A stretch of 64,000 bases of DNA, taken from an uncultured Clostridia bacterium. Its GTDB lineage: Bacteria > Bacillota > Clostridia > TANB77 > CAG-508. The notes under the pieces are model-generated. The model did not search any database and was not told where the DNA came from. It was given only the letters and a program-made list of their open reading frames with translations. Below are positions 45,796 to 56,652 of the stretch, in pieces (the first letter of the stretch is position 1; every line of letters begins with the position of its first letter). Position numbers and translations under genes: made by a program. The stretch spans positions 37,110-101,109 of the forward strand of contig CAKOWE010000003.1 of the NCBI GenBank assembly GCA_934122235.1, given 5' to 3'.

Positions 45796-46194
45796 ATGAA
45801 TACAACTGATCCAATAGCAGATATGCTAACAAGAATAAGAAATGCAAATAGTCAAAGATTCAAAACAGTAGATGTTCCAGCATCTAATATGAAAACAGCT
45901 ATTGCACAAATATTATTCAATGAAGGATATATAAAATCTTATGAGATAATAAACAATGACAATCAAGGTACAATAAGAATTACTTTAAAATACGATGAAA
46001 AAGGTAAAAAAGTAATTGCTGGATTAAAAAGAATAAGTAAACCAGGATTAAGAATATATGCAGCAAAAGATGAATTGCCAAAAGTATTAAATGGTTTAGG
46101 AATAGCTTTAATTTCTACATCAAAAGGTATAATGACTGATAAACAAGCTAGACAAGAAGGTATAGGTGGAGAAGTTTTAGCTTATATATGGTAA
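45796..46194 (+). CDS. rpsH: Ribosomal protein uS8
   Basis: 132-residue 30S platform protein that binds 16S helix 21 and, in many bacteria, represses the spc operon. [17 protein letters not shown] and [26 protein letters not shown] are standard. AGGAGG precedes the ATG. Confidence 0.98.
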   Translation: MNTTDPIADMLTRIRNANSQRFKTVDVPASNMKTAIAQILFNEGYIKSYEIINNDNQGTIRITLKYDEKGKKVIAGLKRISKPGLRIYAAKDELPKVLNGLGIALISTSKGIMTDKQARQEGIGGEVLAYIW

Positions 46195-46232
46195 TTTAAG
46201 CTATAAAAATATCAAAAAAAGGAGGAAACAAA

Positions 46233-46772
46233 ATGTCAAGAATAGGAAATAAACCTATCGAAGTACCAAATGGAGTTGAAGTTAAAATAGATGGTTCTAA
46301 AGTTACAGTAAAAGGTCCTAAAGGAACATTAGAAAAAGAATTTAATAAAAATATGACAGTTACTTTAGAAGATAATCATGTAATAGTAAAAAGACCAGAT
46401 GACGAACCTGCTAACAAAAGTTTACACGGATTAACAAGAACTTTAATTAATAATATGATTCAAGGTACTTCAAATGAGTTTACAAGAGTATTAGAAGTAA
46501 ATGGTGTTGGTTATAGAGCTGCAAAGCAAGGAACAAAATTAGTTCTTACATTAGGATATTCACATCCTGTAGAAATGGAAGCTCCAGCTGGAATAACATT
46601 TGATGTTCCAACTCCAAACCAAATCATAGTTAGAGGTATAGATAAAGAGTTAGTTGGTCAAACAGCAGCTGTTATAAGAACAAAAAGACCACCAGAAGTA
46701 TATAGAGGAAAAGGTGTTAAATACGCTGAAGAAGTTATTAGACGTAAAGAAGGTAAAGCTGGTAAGAAATAA
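46233..46772 (+). CDS. rplF: Ribosomal protein uL6
   Basis: 179-residue two-domain protein near the factor-binding site. [16 protein letters not shown] at the start and [26 protein letters not shown] at the end are conserved. AAGGAGG precedes the ATG. A 161-base gap follows before rplR, longer than usual, in which I see no gene. Confidence 0.98.
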   Translation: MSRIGNKPIEVPNGVEVKIDGSKVTVKGPKGTLEKEFNKNMTVTLEDNHVIVKRPDDEPANKSLHGLTRTLINNMIQGTSNEFTRVLEVNGVGYRAAKQGTKLVLTLGYSHPVEMEAPAGITFDVPTPNQIIVRGIDKELVGQTAAVIRTKRPPEVYRGKGVKYAEEVIRRKEGKAGKK

Positions 46773-46933
46773 TAGGTTAGCAACAAATGAAAAGCTTTGC
46801 ACTATGTTATTAAATTTTATAAGAATTTTTTCAAAGTATAAATGTAATGTTAAGTGTTTTTGATTTGTCGCATAAACTATTTAAATAAATAATATCAATA
46901 AGAAATTTTAGTAGAAGATGAGGTGATATTAGA

Positions 46934-47293
46934 ATGATTACAAAAACAGATAGAAAAATGGAAAGAACAAGAAGACATATAAGAGTTCGTAGAAAAATTA
47001 GTGGTACAGCAGAATGTCCAAGACTTTGTGTATATAGAAGTAACACAAATTTATACGTTCAAATAATAGATGATGTTGCTGGAAATACATTAGTAAGTGC
47101 ATCAACATTAGATAAAGAAATAAAAACAAAGAAAGCAAATAAAGAGGCAGCAAAAGAATTAGGAACATTAATTGCAAAGAAAGCATTAGATAAAAATATT
47201 GAAACAGTAGTTTATGATAGAGGTGGATATATCTATCATGGTGTTGTTAAGGAATTAGCAGAAGCAGCAAGAGAAGCTGGATTAAAATTTTAA
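46934..47293 (+). CDS. rplR: Ribosomal protein uL18
   Basis: 119-residue 5S rRNA-binding protein ([55 protein letters not shown]). GAGGTGA precedes the ATG. Confidence 0.97.
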   Translation: MITKTDRKMERTRRHIRVRRKISGTAECPRLCVYRSNTNLYVQIIDDVAGNTLVSASTLDKEIKTKKANKEAAKELGTLIAKKALDKNIETVVYDRGGYIYHGVVKELAEAAREAGLKF

Positions 47294-47317
47294 TGTAAGG
47301 AGGGAAACTAAAAAACA

Positions 47318-47806
47318 ATGGAAGAAAATACAGTAGAATTAAAAGAAAAAGTAGTTACTATAAATAGAGTTGCTAAAGTTGTTAAAGGTGGTAGAAACTT
47401 TAGATTTAGTGCTTTAGTTGTAGTTGGTGATGAACAAGGACACGTTGGTGTTGGTAATGGAAAAGCAGCTGAAGTTCCAGATGCTATAAAAAAAGCTATT
47501 CAAGAAGCAAAGAAAAACTTAGTAGCAGTTCCAATCGTTGGAACAACAATACCTCACGAATATTTAGGACAATTTGGTTCTGCCAGCGTTCTTTTAAAGC
47601 CAGGACCAGAAGGATCTGGACTTATTGCAGGAGGAAGTGTTCGTCCTGTATTAGAGCTTGCTGGATATAAAGATATAAAAACAAAAGTTATAGGAACAAA
47701 TAATCCAAGAAACGTTGTATATGCTACAATAGAAGCTTTAAAGAGTATGAATACAATAGAAGAAATAGCTGCAAAAAGAGGAAAAAAAGTAGAAGAAATA
47801 TTATAA
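47318..47806 (+). CDS. rpsE: Ribosomal protein uS5
   Basis: 162-residue 30S protein involved in accuracy and mRNA entry. [37 protein letters not shown] and [20 protein letters not shown] identify it. AAGGAGGG lies about 14 bases before the ATG. rpmD (L30), which normally follows, is absent. Confidence 0.98.
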   Translation: MEENTVELKEKVVTINRVAKVVKGGRNFRFSALVVVGDEQGHVGVGNGKAAEVPDAIKKAIQEAKKNLVAVPIVGTTIPHEYLGQFGSASVLLKPGPEGSGLIAGGSVRPVLELAGYKDIKTKVIGTNNPRNVVYATIEALKSMNTIEEIAAKRGKKVEEIL

Positions 47807-47862
47807 TATGTTTTCATACAAAAGCGGACATAAGAAATTTAGAAAGGTAGGTGCAAAACGAA

Positions 47863-48297
47863 ATGGAATTAGGAAATGTAAAATCACCAGTTAAAAAGGT
47901 AAACAGAACAAGAGTTGGACGTGGTGTAGGTTCAGGACTTGGAAAAACTTCTGGAAGAGGTCATAAAGGTCAAAAAGCTAGATCAGGTGGTGGAGTAAGA
48001 CGTGGTTTTGAAGGAGGTCAAACTCCATTATATAGAAGATTACCTAAAAGAGGATTTACTAATATTCATGCTAATAACTATACAGAAGTAACATTAACTA
48101 TGTTAAATAAATCAAAAGCAACAGAAGTTAGTGCTGAAACATTATTAGCAGAAGGAATAATAGGAAAAATCAATGATGGTATAGTAGTATTAGGAACAGG
48201 AAGTATTGATAAAGCATTAACTGTTAAAGCTACAAGATTTACTAAATCAGCTGCAGAAAAAATATTAGCTGCAGGTGGAAAGACAGAGGTGATTTAG
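47863..48297 (+). CDS. rplO: Ribosomal protein uL15
   Basis: 144-residue late-assembly 50S protein ([43 protein letters not shown]). The frame extends to GTG 47851, but the ATG at 47863 fits AAAGGTAGG better. secY starts three bases after the stop. Confidence 0.97.
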   Translation: MELGNVKSPVKKVNRTRVGRGVGSGLGKTSGRGHKGQKARSGGGVRRGFEGGQTPLYRRLPKRGFTNIHANNYTEVTLTMLNKSKATEVSAETLLAEGIIGKINDGIVVLGTGSIDKALTVKATRFTKSAAEKILAAGGKTEVI

Positions 48298-48300
48298 TGT

Positions 48301-49638
48301 ATGTTTAAAACAATAAAAAATGCATTAAAAACACCAGATGTTAGAAAAAAAATAATGTATACATTATTATTAATAGTAATATTTAGATTTGGATGTTTTA
48401 TAACAGTTCCAGGTATAGATGCAATTGCTCTTTCAGATTTAGTTAACTCATCAACTGGAAATACATTATCTGGTTTAATAAACTTAATTTCAGGAGGAGC
48501 ATTCTCTAATTTATCTATATTCGCAATGTCAATAACTCCATATATTACAGCTTCAATAGTAATTCAATTATTAGCGATGGTTATACCATCATTAGAAAGA
48601 GCTGTTAAAGAAGGCGGAGAAGAAGGCAAAGCAAAAGTAAATAGATATACAAAAATATTAACATTAGTTCTTGCTACAATAGAGGCTATAGGTATTTATA
48701 TATCATATAGTTTTGGAAATTCAGGAATATTTATAAATCCTGGATTTAAAACAGCAGCATTAATGACAATATCTTTGATTACTGGAACTGCATTACTTAT
48801 GTGGTTAGGAGAACAAATTACAAGTAAAGGTATTGGAAATGGAATTTCTATGATTATATTTATAGGAATTATATCTTCATTGCCAGATGCAATTATTGCG
48901 ATATACAATAAAATAATTGTTGGTGGTGTATTTAGTACAACAGGACTTCTAACAGCTTTAGCTATAATAGTAGGAGCTTTGTTGTTAGTTGCAGGAGTTG
49001 TTTTTGTACAACAAGCAGAAAGAAGAGTACCTGTACAATATGCAAAAAAAGTAGTAGGAAGAAAAATGTATGGAGGACAAAGTACACACATTCCATTAAA
49101 ATTAGCTATGGCAGGTGTTATGCCAGTTATATTTGCCTCATCATTTATGACCTTCCCTGCAATGCTTATACAAATATTTAATGCAAACGCAACAACAGAT
49201 GTTGCAACAGGATTTTGGGCAGGATTATATAAGTTTTCAATAGCAATATCATCATCAAATGTACCATTAAGTTATTCTATAATAAGTGCATTAGTATATT
49301 TATTGTTAATAATAGGATTTACATTTTTCTATACATATGCTACATTTAATCCAGCAGAAGTATCAAATAATATAAAGAAAAATGGTGGATTTATACCAGG
49401 AATAAGAGCTGGTAAACCAACAACAGATTTCTTATCATCGATATTGTCAAAATTAACTTGGTTTGGTGGTTTATTCTTAGCATTAATAGCAATATTACCA
49501 ATGTTGATGAAAAATACAGGATTGAATATAGCATTTGGAGGAACATCTATACTTATTGTAGTAGGTGTTGCATTAGAAACAGTACAACAATTAGAATCTC
49601 AATTAGTAATGAGACACTATAAGGGATTTTTAGAGTAA
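48301..49638 (+). CDS. secY: Preprotein translocase subunit SecY
   Basis: Channel subunit of the Sec translocon, 445 residues and ten membrane spans. The plug/TM2 region is SGGAFSNLSIFAMSITPYITASI. The basic loops QQAERRVPVQYAKK and the C-terminal GIRAGKPTTDF plus ETVQQLESQLVMRHYKGF are conserved. The GAGGTGA ribosome-binding site lies in the rplO 3' end. A hairpin after the gene may partly separate adk. Confidence 0.98.
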   Translation: MFKTIKNALKTPDVRKKIMYTLLLIVIFRFGCFITVPGIDAIALSDLVNSSTGNTLSGLINLISGGAFSNLSIFAMSITPYITASIVIQLLAMVIPSLERAVKEGGEEGKAKVNRYTKILTLVLATIEAIGIYISYSFGNSGIFINPGFKTAALMTISLITGTALLMWLGEQITSKGIGNGISMIIFIGIISSLPDAIIAIYNKIIVGGVFSTTGLLTALAIIVGALLLVAGVVFVQQAERRVPVQYAKKVVGRKMYGGQSTHIPLKLAMAGVMPVIFASSFMTFPAMLIQIFNANATTDVATGFWAGLYKFSIAISSSNVPLSYSIISALVYLLLIIGFTFFYTYATFNPAEVSNNIKKNGGFIPGIRAGKPTTDFLSSILSKLTWFGGLFLALIAILPMLMKNTGLNIAFGGTSILIVVGVALETVQQLESQLVMRHYKGFLE

Positions 49639-49645
49639 TACATAT

Positions 49646-49665
49646 GGGTTGCATTTATGCAACCC
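49646..49665 (+). terminator. Hairpin between secY and adk
   Basis: GGGTTGCAT and ATGCAACCC pair perfectly and are followed by TCTTTAC. It may act as a partial terminator or attenuator within the operon. A second AT-rich stem (TCTTAACAT/ATGTTAAGA) follows near 49688-49716. Confidence 0.55.
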
Positions 49666-49753
49666 TCTTTACATTAAATTATAAATAGTCTTAACATTTA
49701 AAAAATAGATGTTAAGAGTGTTTATAAGATAAAGGCAAAAAGGAGGAACGAAA

Positions 49754-50419
49754 ATGTATATTGTAATGTTAGGGGCGCCAGGAACAGGAAAGGGAACTGT
49801 AGGAGGGCTTTTGTCAAAAGAGTTAAATGTGCCACATATATCTAGTGGAGAAATTTTTAGAAATTATATAAAAAAACATGATAAATTGGGAAAAGAGATA
49901 GAAGGTTACATAACTGAAGGAAAATTAGTTCCTGATGAGTTAGCGATACAATTAATAGAAAAGAGATTAAATGAACCAGATACTCTAGATGGAGCTATAT
50001 TAGATGGATTTCCAAGAACTGAAAATCAAGCAATAGTCTTAAATGAAATTTTAGAAAAAAAAGATGAAAAGATAAATATAGCTGTTGATTTAAGCTTACC
50101 AGATGAAGAAATAATAGATAGAATTGTTAAAAGAAGAACATGCCCCAATACAGCTTGTAGAGAAATATATAATATAGATTTTAAACCACCAAGAATAGAG
50201 GGGATATGTGATAAATGTGGAACCAAATTAATACAAAGAATAGATGACAATGAAGAAACTGTGAAACAGAGGTTAATGACATACCATGAATTGTCAGAAG
50301 GATTAATAAACTATTATAAAAAACAAGATATATTGTATACAGTAAAGTTAAATAATAAATCAGACATAACAACAAAAGATATTGTCGAAGAGATAAAAAA
50401 ATATTTACATAGAGCTTAA
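49754..50419 (+). CDS. adk: Adenylate kinase
   Basis: Interconverts ATP and AMP with two ADP. The 221-residue protein has the P-loop GAPGTGKGT (7-15), the AMP-site SSGEIFR and DGFPRTENQA. The long LID is of the zinc type but reads CPNTAC ... CDKC, so the first cysteine pair is C-x4-C in place of the usual C-x2-C. AGGAGG precedes the ATG. Position between secY and map is canonical. Confidence 0.97.
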   Translation: MYIVMLGAPGTGKGTVGGLLSKELNVPHISSGEIFRNYIKKHDKLGKEIEGYITEGKLVPDELAIQLIEKRLNEPDTLDGAILDGFPRTENQAIVLNEILEKKDEKINIAVDLSLPDEEIIDRIVKRRTCPNTACREIYNIDFKPPRIEGICDKCGTKLIQRIDDNEETVKQRLMTYHELSEGLINYYKKQDILYTVKLNNKSDITTKDIVEEIKKYLHRA

Positions 50420-50448
50420 TTAAAAAATAAGAAAGGAGAAAAGATAAA

Positions 50449-51216
50449 ATGGTAACAATAAAATCAAAAAAAGAAATTGAATTGATGAGAGAATCTTGCA
50501 AAATTGTAAGATTAGCACAGGAGGCTATAGCAAAAGCTATAAGACCAGGAATAAGTACATATGAATTAGATAAAATAGCGGAAGATGTAATTTTATCTAA
50601 TGGAGCAATTCCTTCTTGTAAAAATTATCCAAGTGGAATAAAAGGTGTTCCTGCATTTCCTAATGCTGTTTGTATATCTGTAAATGATGAAGTAATACAT
50701 GGAATACCATCAAAACACACAATATTAAAGGAAGGAGATATTGTAAGTACAGATTTATGCGCGTATAAAAATGGATTTCACGGTGACGCAACAAGAACGC
50801 ACTTAATAGGAAATGTTAGTGATGAAGCAAAAAGACTTGTAAAAGTAACAGAACAAAGCTTCTTTGAGGGGTTGAAGTTTGCTAAAAAAGGATATAGAAT
50901 AGGAGATATATCAAATGCAATTGGAGAATATATAAAGAAAAATGGATTTTATGTTGTAAAAGAATTTCAGGGACATGGGATAGGAAGAGATATGCATGAA
51001 GATCCTGGAATACCAAACTATGGAAAAGCAGGAAAAGGAATGAGATTAGAACCTGGAATGACAATTGCTGTTGAGCCAATGGTAAATGCTGGCACAGCAG
51101 AGATTGAAGTTTTAGATGATGGATGGACAATTGTAACTGCAGATGGTAGTTTGGCAGCTCATTATGAAAATACAATTTTGATAACAGAAAATGAGCCAGA
51201 AGTGTTGACAATGTAA
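50449..51216 (+). CDS. map: Methionine aminopeptidase type I
   Basis: Removes the N-terminal Met from new proteins. The 255-residue pita-bread fold has metal ligands in TDLCAYKNGFHGDATRTH, GHGIGRDMHEDPGIPN and GMTIAVEPMV. AAAGGAG precedes the ATG. The small KOW-domain gene that often separates map from infA in Firmicutes is missing. Confidence 0.98.
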   Translation: MVTIKSKKEIELMRESCKIVRLAQEAIAKAIRPGISTYELDKIAEDVILSNGAIPSCKNYPSGIKGVPAFPNAVCISVNDEVIHGIPSKHTILKEGDIVSTDLCAYKNGFHGDATRTHLIGNVSDEAKRLVKVTEQSFFEGLKFAKKGYRIGDISNAIGEYIKKNGFYVVKEFQGHGIGRDMHEDPGIPNYGKAGKGMRLEPGMTIAVEPMVNAGTAEIEVLDDGWTIVTADGSLAAHYENTILITENEPEVLTM

Positions 51217-51292
51217 AAAATATAAGATATAATATTCAAGTGTATTTTGAAGATATACATAATTTTGACCTTTATGGTGAGGAGGGAAAATT

Positions 51293-51511
51293 TTGTCAAA
51301 GGATGATGTAATTGAGGTTGAAGGTACAGTTGTTGAAGCTTTACCAAATACTAATTTTAAAGTTGAATTGGAAAATGGACATCAAGTGTTAGCCCATATT
51401 TCTGGAAAACTTAGAATGAATTATATAAAAATTCTACCAGGTGATAAAGTAAAAATAGAACTTTCACCATATGATTTAACAAAAGGTCGTATTACTTGGA
51501 GAGATAAATAA
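51293..51511 (+). CDS. infA: Translation initiation factor IF-1
   Basis: 72-residue OB-fold factor that blocks the A site during initiation ([45 protein letters not shown]). Start is TTG at 51293 behind GAGGAGGG; no ATG is available. Use of TTG on such a core gene fits several other TTG starts in the window. Confidence 0.97.
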   Translation: MSKDDVIEVEGTVVEALPNTNFKVELENGHQVLAHISGKLRMNYIKILPGDKVKIELSPYDLTKGRITWRDK

Positions 51512-51583
51512 GCAGGTGTGTTTGTAGTAAAACTACAACTTAATAATATATAACAACAATAAATTTACGAAGAGGTGAAAAAA

Positions 51584-51697
51584 ATGAAAGTAAGACCATC
51601 AGTAAAGCCAATGTGTGAAAAATGCAAAGTAATCAAAAGAAAAGGTAAAATAAGAGTTATATGCGAAAACCCAAAACATAAACAAAGACAAGGGTAG
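51584..51697 (+). CDS. rpmJ: Ribosomal protein bL36
   Basis: 37-residue zinc-type L36 ([37 protein letters not shown] would be its full text in pieces: the CEKC pair, one later Cys and the His ligand are all present). AGAGGTGA precedes the ATG. It is too short for many gene callers. A 175-base gap to rpsM follows, in which I see only a small stem near 51740-51760. Confidence 0.97.
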   Translation: MKVRPSVKPMCEKCKVIKRKGKIRVICENPKHKQRQG

Positions 51698-51872
51698 TTT
51701 AAATTGTGTTAATAAGCATAATTTCGATGCGGCTGATGAATGCTTTTAAAGCATTTGTTTATCAAAATTGTGTTTATATATAAATAATTATATTTATTAA
51801 TAATATAAAATTTATGATTATACAATCCAAATTATAAATTTTATACAAAACAAAATGGAGGTGCAAAAATAT

Positions 51873-52238
51873 ATGGCTCGTATAGCAGGAGTGGACTTGC
51901 CAAGAGAAAAAAGAGTTGAAATAGGACTTACATATATTTATGGAATTGGTGTAACAAGTTCTAACAAAATACTAAAAGAAGCAGGAGTTAATCCAGATAC
52001 AAGAGTTAAAGATTTAACAGACGATGAAGTAAATAGCATAAGAAAAGCTATGGAAACTTATAAAGTTGAAGGTGACTTAAGAAGAGAAGTAGCACTTAAT
52101 ATTAAAAGACTTACAGAAATAGGATGTTATAGAGGATTAAGACATAGAAAAGGATTACCTGTTAGAGGACAAAGAACAAAAACTAATGCTCGTACAAGAA
52201 AAGGACCAAGAAAATTAGTTAGCAAGAGCAAAAAATAG
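51873..52238 (+). CDS. rpsM: Ribosomal protein uS13
   Basis: 121-residue 30S head protein contacting the P-site tRNA and L5 ([53 protein letters not shown]). The frame is open from 51855, but GGAGGTG there is the ribosome-binding site for the ATG at 51873. Confidence 0.97.
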   Translation: MARIAGVDLPREKRVEIGLTYIYGIGVTSSNKILKEAGVNPDTRVKDLTDDEVNSIRKAMETYKVEGDLRREVALNIKRLTEIGCYRGLRHRKGLPVRGQRTKTNARTRKGPRKLVSKSKK

Positions 52239-52336
52239 AATGTTACAAGTGATTTGCACTTTAAGCAAATCGTGGTAACTTAACCTAAATAATATAAATG
52301 TTTAAAATGGTTTAAGTAGGAGGGAAAAATAAGAAA

Positions 52337-52738
52337 ATGGCTACAAAAAGTGTAACAAAGAAAACTACAACAAGAAGAAGAGATAGAAAAAATATAGAAA
52401 AAGGTGTAGCACATATTCATTCTAGCTTTAACAACACAATAGTTACAGTTACAGATGTACAAGGTAATGTTTTATCTTGGGCAAGTGCTGGAGAATTAGG
52501 TTTTAAAGGATCTAGAAAAAGCACACCATTTGCTGCAGGTGAAGCTGCTGAAACAGCTGCAAAAGCTGCAATGGAACATGGATTAAAATCAGTAGAAGTA
52601 TATGTAAAAGGACCAGGTTCTGGTCGTGAAGCTGCAATAAGATCATTACAAGGTGCTGGGTTAGAAATCAGTATGATAAAAGATGTAACACCAATACCAC
52701 ATAATGGATGCAGACCACCAAAAAGAAGAAGAGTATAA
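52337..52738 (+). CDS. rpsK: Ribosomal protein uS11
   Basis: 133-residue platform protein ([45 protein letters not shown] and [13 protein letters not shown]). AGGAGGG lies upstream of the ATG with a rather long spacer. Confidence 0.97.
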   Translation: MATKSVTKKTTTRRRDRKNIEKGVAHIHSSFNNTIVTVTDVQGNVLSWASAGELGFKGSRKSTPFAAGEAAETAAKAAMEHGLKSVEVYVKGPGSGREAAIRSLQGAGLEISMIKDVTPIPHNGCRPPKRRRV

Positions 52739-52762
52739 TATTAAAAGAGGTGAATTATTAAA

Positions 52763-53389
52763 ATGTCAAGATATAAAGATGAACAATGTCGTATTTGCCG
52801 TAGAGAAGGTCAAAAATTGTTCTTAAAAGGTTCAAGATGTTATACAGATAAATGTAGTGTAACTAGAAGAAATTACGCTCCAGGACAACATGGACAAAAG
52901 AAAACAAAACTTTCTGAATACGGAACACAATTAAGAGAAAAACAAAAAACAAAGTCATTCTATGGAGTAGGAGAAAAACAATTCAGAAGATACTTCGAAA
53001 TGGCATCAAACAAAAAAGGAATAACAGGTGATGTGTTATTACAAATATTAGAAAGCAGATTAGATAATGTTGTATATAGATTAGGATATGGAAGCTCAAG
53101 AGCTCAAGCTAGACAACTTGTAAACCATGGACTTTTTGAAGTTAATGGACAAAAAGTTGATATACCTTCATATTTAGTAAAAGCAGGAGATGTTGTAGCA
53201 GTTAGAGAAAGTAAAAAAGATGTATCAATAATAAAACAAAATGCTGAACAAAACTCATCAAGACCAGTACCAGAATGGTTAGAAAAAGATAGTGAAAAAT
53301 TAAGTGGTAAAGTAATTAGATTAGCATCTAGAGAAGATGTTGATATACCAGTTGAAGAGCACTTAATTGTTGAGTTATATTCTAAATAG
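52763..53389 (+). CDS. rpsD: Ribosomal protein uS4, zinc type
   Basis: 208-residue assembly-initiator protein. The N-terminal zinc site uses CRIC and CYTDKC, and an S4 RNA-binding domain (about 95-160, [25 protein letters not shown]) follows. In Firmicutes S4 also represses its own synthesis. AGAGGTGA precedes the ATG. Confidence 0.97.
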   Translation: MSRYKDEQCRICRREGQKLFLKGSRCYTDKCSVTRRNYAPGQHGQKKTKLSEYGTQLREKQKTKSFYGVGEKQFRRYFEMASNKKGITGDVLLQILESRLDNVVYRLGYGSSRAQARQLVNHGLFEVNGQKVDIPSYLVKAGDVVAVRESKKDVSIIKQNAEQNSSRPVPEWLEKDSEKLSGKVIRLASREDVDIPVEEHLIVELYSK

Positions 53390-53419
53390 AATTTAGAAGG
53401 TTAAATTTGGAGGTTAAAA

Positions 53420-54367
53420 ATGATTGAATTTGAAAAACCAAATATTGAGTGTCTAGAAGTTAATGATATAGAAAATTATGCAAAATTTGTATGTGAACCA
53501 TTAGAACGTGGATATGGAATGACAATAGGAAATTCTTTAAGAAGAATACTATTATCATCACTTCCAGGTGCAGCAATAACAAGTGTTAAAATTGAAGGCG
53601 TTGTACATGAATTTTCCACAATTCCAAATGTAGTAGAAGATGTACCAGAAATAATAGTTAACTTAAAAAGCGTTCGTTTAAGAATGCATGAAAACGAAGA
53701 AAAAACAATAAAAATTGATTTCAAGGGTGAAGGAGAAGTTACTGCAGGAGATATTATTACAGATGCTTCTGTTGAAATTTTAAATCCAGATTTACATATA
53801 GCTACAGTTGCTAATGGTGGACATTTACAAATGGAAATGACAGTAGATAGAGGAAGAGGATACAATGTTGCTGATAAAAATAAAAAACCAAATCAAGCAA
53901 TAGATGTTCTTCCTATAGATTCAATATTTACTCCTGTTAAAAAAGTAAATTATTCTATAGAAAATACAAGAGTAGGTCAAACTGTTGACTATGATAAATT
54001 AACAATAGAAGTATGGACAGACGGTAGCTTAAAGCCATATGAAGCATTAAGCTTAGCGGCAAAAGTAATGACAGGCCATTTAGAATTATTTATAGATTTA
54101 TCAGAAACAGCAAAAAATACACAAGTTATGGTAGAAAAAGAAGAATCTAAGAAAGGTAGAGTATTAGAAATGCCAATCGAAGATTTGGAATTATCTGTTA
54201 GATCATATAATTGTTTAAAAAGAGCTGGAATTACTACAGTTGAAGATTTAGCAAATAAATCAGAAGCTGATATGATGAAAGTAAGAAATTTAGGTAAAAA
54301 ATCTTTAGATGAAGTTATAAATAAATTACATTCATTAGGATTAGATTTTAAATATGAAGAAGACTAG
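53420..54367 (+). CDS. rpoA: RNA polymerase alpha subunit
   Basis: 315-residue subunit. The N-terminal dimerisation domain (about 1-230; [22 protein letters not shown]) is joined by an EESKKG linker to the C-terminal domain (about 250-312; [30 protein letters not shown]) that contacts UP elements and activators. GGAGG precedes the ATG. It lies between rpsD and rplQ as usual. Confidence 0.98.
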   Translation: MIEFEKPNIECLEVNDIENYAKFVCEPLERGYGMTIGNSLRRILLSSLPGAAITSVKIEGVVHEFSTIPNVVEDVPEIIVNLKSVRLRMHENEEKTIKIDFKGEGEVTAGDIITDASVEILNPDLHIATVANGGHLQMEMTVDRGRGYNVADKNKKPNQAIDVLPIDSIFTPVKKVNYSIENTRVGQTVDYDKLTIEVWTDGSLKPYEALSLAAKVMTGHLELFIDLSETAKNTQVMVEKEESKKGRVLEMPIEDLELSVRSYNCLKRAGITTVEDLANKSEADMMKVRNLGKKSLDEVINKLHSLGLDFKYEED

Positions 54368-54398
54368 TAAAAGTTTAAAATAAGGAAGGTGAAACAAA

Positions 54399-54923
54399 GT
54401 GGCAACAAATAGAAAATTAGGTAGAACAACAGACCAAAGATTAGCTATATTAAGAAACCTAACTACAGATTGTTTACTTTATGGAAAAGTAGAAACAACA
54501 GAACAAAGAGCAAAAGAAGTTAAAGCTATAGTAGATAGTATAATAGCTTTAGCAATCAAAGAAAAAGATAATTATGAAACTGTTGAAGTTAAAGTAGTTA
54601 AAGCAAAATTAGACTCTAAAGGTAATAAAGAAACAGAAAAAGTAACAAGCAAAAACGGAAAAGAATATTTAAGAGTTGTAAAAGAAACAAAAACTGAAAA
54701 AAGACAAAAAGATATGCCATCAAGATTAAATGCTAGAAGAAAAATAATGAGAAAAATAAATAAAGTAAAAGATTCAGAAGGAAATAATATAGATATACCA
54801 GCAAAATTATTTGGAGAAATAGCAGAAAACTACAAAGATAGAGTTGGTGGTTATACATCAATATTAAAATTAGGAGCAAGAAGAGGAGACGCAGCTGAAA
54901 AAGTTATCTTAAAATTAGTTTAG
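54399..54923 (+). CDS. rplQ: Ribosomal protein bL17 with an internal insertion
   Basis: 50S protein of the tunnel exit. At 174 residues it is about 55 longer than the usual 115-120. The N-terminal [18 protein letters not shown] and C-terminal [25 protein letters not shown] are canonical. A Lys/Glu/Thr-rich stretch of about 60 residues (from near 60 to 120, including [21 protein letters not shown]) replaces the short central loop. Start is GTG behind AAGGAAGGTG. It is the last gene of the supercluster. Confidence 0.96.
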   Translation: MATNRKLGRTTDQRLAILRNLTTDCLLYGKVETTEQRAKEVKAIVDSIIALAIKEKDNYETVEVKVVKAKLDSKGNKETEKVTSKNGKEYLRVVKETKTEKRQKDMPSRLNARRKIMRKINKVKDSEGNNIDIPAKLFGEIAENYKDRVGGYTSILKLGARRGDAAEKVILKLV

Positions 54924-54935
54924 AATTTTCAAAAA

Positions 54936-54967
54936 GTAACCAAAGATATATCTTTGGTTCTTTTTAT
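54936..54967 (+). terminator. Terminator of the ribosomal supercluster
   Basis: AACCAAAGATA and TATCTTTGGTT pair and are followed by CTTTTTA, 13 bases after rplQ. Confidence 0.92.
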
Positions 54968-55054
54968 ATTATAAAATTAAAAGGTAGATGTAGGTATTGA
55001 TTACTATAACATTTTTTTATGTGCAGGGATCGAGCTTAACTAAAACCATAAGAA

Positions 55055-55074
55055 GAAATTCGTTTTACGAATTT
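55055..55074 (+). promoter_or_regulatory. Hairpin next to the metK ribosome-binding site
   Basis: AAATTCG and CGAATTT form a short stem directly before GAGGAGG of metK. The 120-base leader (54968-55087) shows no SAM riboswitch class that I recognise. Confidence 0.4.
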
Positions 55075-55087
55075 TGAGGAGGATTAT

Positions 55088-56200
55088 ATGGGAAAATATT
55101 ATTTCACATCAGAAAGTGTAACGGAAGGACATCCAGATAAACTTTGTGATTATATTTCAGATACAATTTTAGATGAATGTTTAAAACAAGATAAGAACTC
55201 AAGAGTTGCAGTTGAAACTTTTGCATCTAAAAATCAAATTTGTGTAGCTGGACAGATTACTACTAATGCAAAATTAGATATAGAGAATATCGTAAGAGAA
55301 AGAATAAAAGAAATAGGTTATGATAATGAAAATGTAGATATAGATTATAGAACTTGCAAAGTAGATATAAACATAACTAAACAAAGTAATGATATAGCTA
55401 TGGGTGTAGATATAGGTGGAGCAGGAGATCAAGGAATAATGTTTGGCTTTGCATGTGATGAAACATCTAATTATATGCCTTTTGCAATAGATGTAGCACA
55501 TAAACTGGCAGAAAGATTAACCGAAGTAAGAAAAAACAAAGAAATAGATTATTTAAGACCAGATGGAAAAACACAAGTAACGGTGGAATATGTTGATGGT
55601 GTACCTACAAGAATAGAAACAATTCTTATATCTAATCAACATAAAGAAGATGTCGATTTAGATATAATGAAAAAAGATATTATAGAAAAAGTAATAAATA
55701 AAGTTGTTGATTCAAAGTATATTGATGAAAATACAAAAATATATATAAATCCTACAGGCAGATTTGTTATAGGTGGACCACTAGGAGATACAGGATTGAC
55801 AGGAAGAAAAATAATAGTTGATACTTATGGTGGATATAGCAGACATGGTGGTGGAGCATTTTCTGGAAAAGATGCTACAAAAGTAGATAGATCAGCGACA
55901 TATATGTTAAGACATATTGCTAAAAATATAGTTGCGAATGGATTGGCAAAAAAATGCGAATTGCAGGTTGCGTATGCAATAGGAATGGACGAACCAATAT
56001 CTATTTACATTGATACATTTGGTACAAATACAATTCCAAATGAAAAAATTATAGAAATAATAAAGGGTAAATTTGATTTAAGACCAAAGGCAATAATAGA
56101 ATACTTAGGATTACAAGAGCCAATATATTCAAAAACTACAAATTATGGACATTTTGGAAAAGAGTATTTGCCATGGGAAAAAGTAATTAAATTAGTATAG
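55088..56200 (+). CDS. metK: S-adenosylmethionine synthetase
   Basis: Makes SAM from methionine and ATP. It begins [19 protein letters not shown], has [11 protein letters not shown] near residue 110, [29 protein letters not shown], and [20 protein letters not shown]. At 370 residues it is shorter than the common 390-400, from smaller loops, but all active-site motifs are present. GAGGAGG precedes the ATG. Confidence 0.97.
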   Translation: MGKYYFTSESVTEGHPDKLCDYISDTILDECLKQDKNSRVAVETFASKNQICVAGQITTNAKLDIENIVRERIKEIGYDNENVDIDYRTCKVDINITKQSNDIAMGVDIGGAGDQGIMFGFACDETSNYMPFAIDVAHKLAERLTEVRKNKEIDYLRPDGKTQVTVEYVDGVPTRIETILISNQHKEDVDLDIMKKDIIEKVINKVVDSKYIDENTKIYINPTGRFVIGGPLGDTGLTGRKIIVDTYGGYSRHGGGAFSGKDATKVDRSATYMLRHIAKNIVANGLAKKCELQVAYAIGMDEPISIYIDTFGTNTIPNEKIIEIIKGKFDLRPKAIIEYLGLQEPIYSKTTNYGHFGKEYLPWEKVIKLV

Positions 56201-56251
56201 ATATAACTAAAAATAAAATCAAGCATATTATATTAAATAGGAGGTATAGTA

Positions 56252-56611
56252 ATGTTTGATTTTATTTTTTTTGCTGTATTATGGACACTAGCCTTGTATG
56301 GTTTAATTGAAATAGTAAAAACGATATATTATATATTTACATATGATAGAATAGATAAAAGTGGAATGACATTGATTATAGCTGTTAAAAATCAAGAAAA
56401 GCAAATAGAAGGCTTTTGTCGTTCAATATTATTTAGATACTTGGCTGGAAAAAAAGACTATATAAATAATATAATTATAACAGATTTAAATTCGGTGGAC
56501 AGTACAAAAGAAATTGTTAAGAAATTAGAAGAAGATTATCAGTGTATAAAGTTAAAAGAGTGGAATTCTTGTAAGCAAGAAATAGATGCAATAATAAATG
56601 ATGTAGAATAA
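56252..56611 (+). CDS. Small membrane-anchored protein, glycosyltransferase-like fragment
   Basis: The 119-residue protein has an N-terminal hydrophobic span (about 3-26) and then an alpha/beta segment: MTLIIAVKNQEKQIEGFCRSIL and NIIITDLNSVDSTKEIVKKLEEDY. This recalls the first beta strands of family 2 glycosyltransferases but is too short to be a complete enzyme. AGGAGG precedes the ATG. It is a plausible conserved clostridial hypothetical protein; function unknown. Confidence 0.65.
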   Translation: MFDFIFFAVLWTLALYGLIEIVKTIYYIFTYDRIDKSGMTLIIAVKNQEKQIEGFCRSILFRYLAGKKDYINNIIITDLNSVDSTKEIVKKLEEDYQCIKLKEWNSCKQEIDAIINDVE

Positions 56612-56652
56612 AAGAGAGTTTGTTATATCCAAAATATGTGTTCTAAAACTTG

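Noticed and set aside
51217..51292. KOW-domain gene between map and infA
   Set aside because: Only 76 bases lie there and no frame encodes it.
54968..55087. SAM-I or S_MK riboswitch upstream of metK
   Set aside because: The conserved core sequences of those classes are not present.
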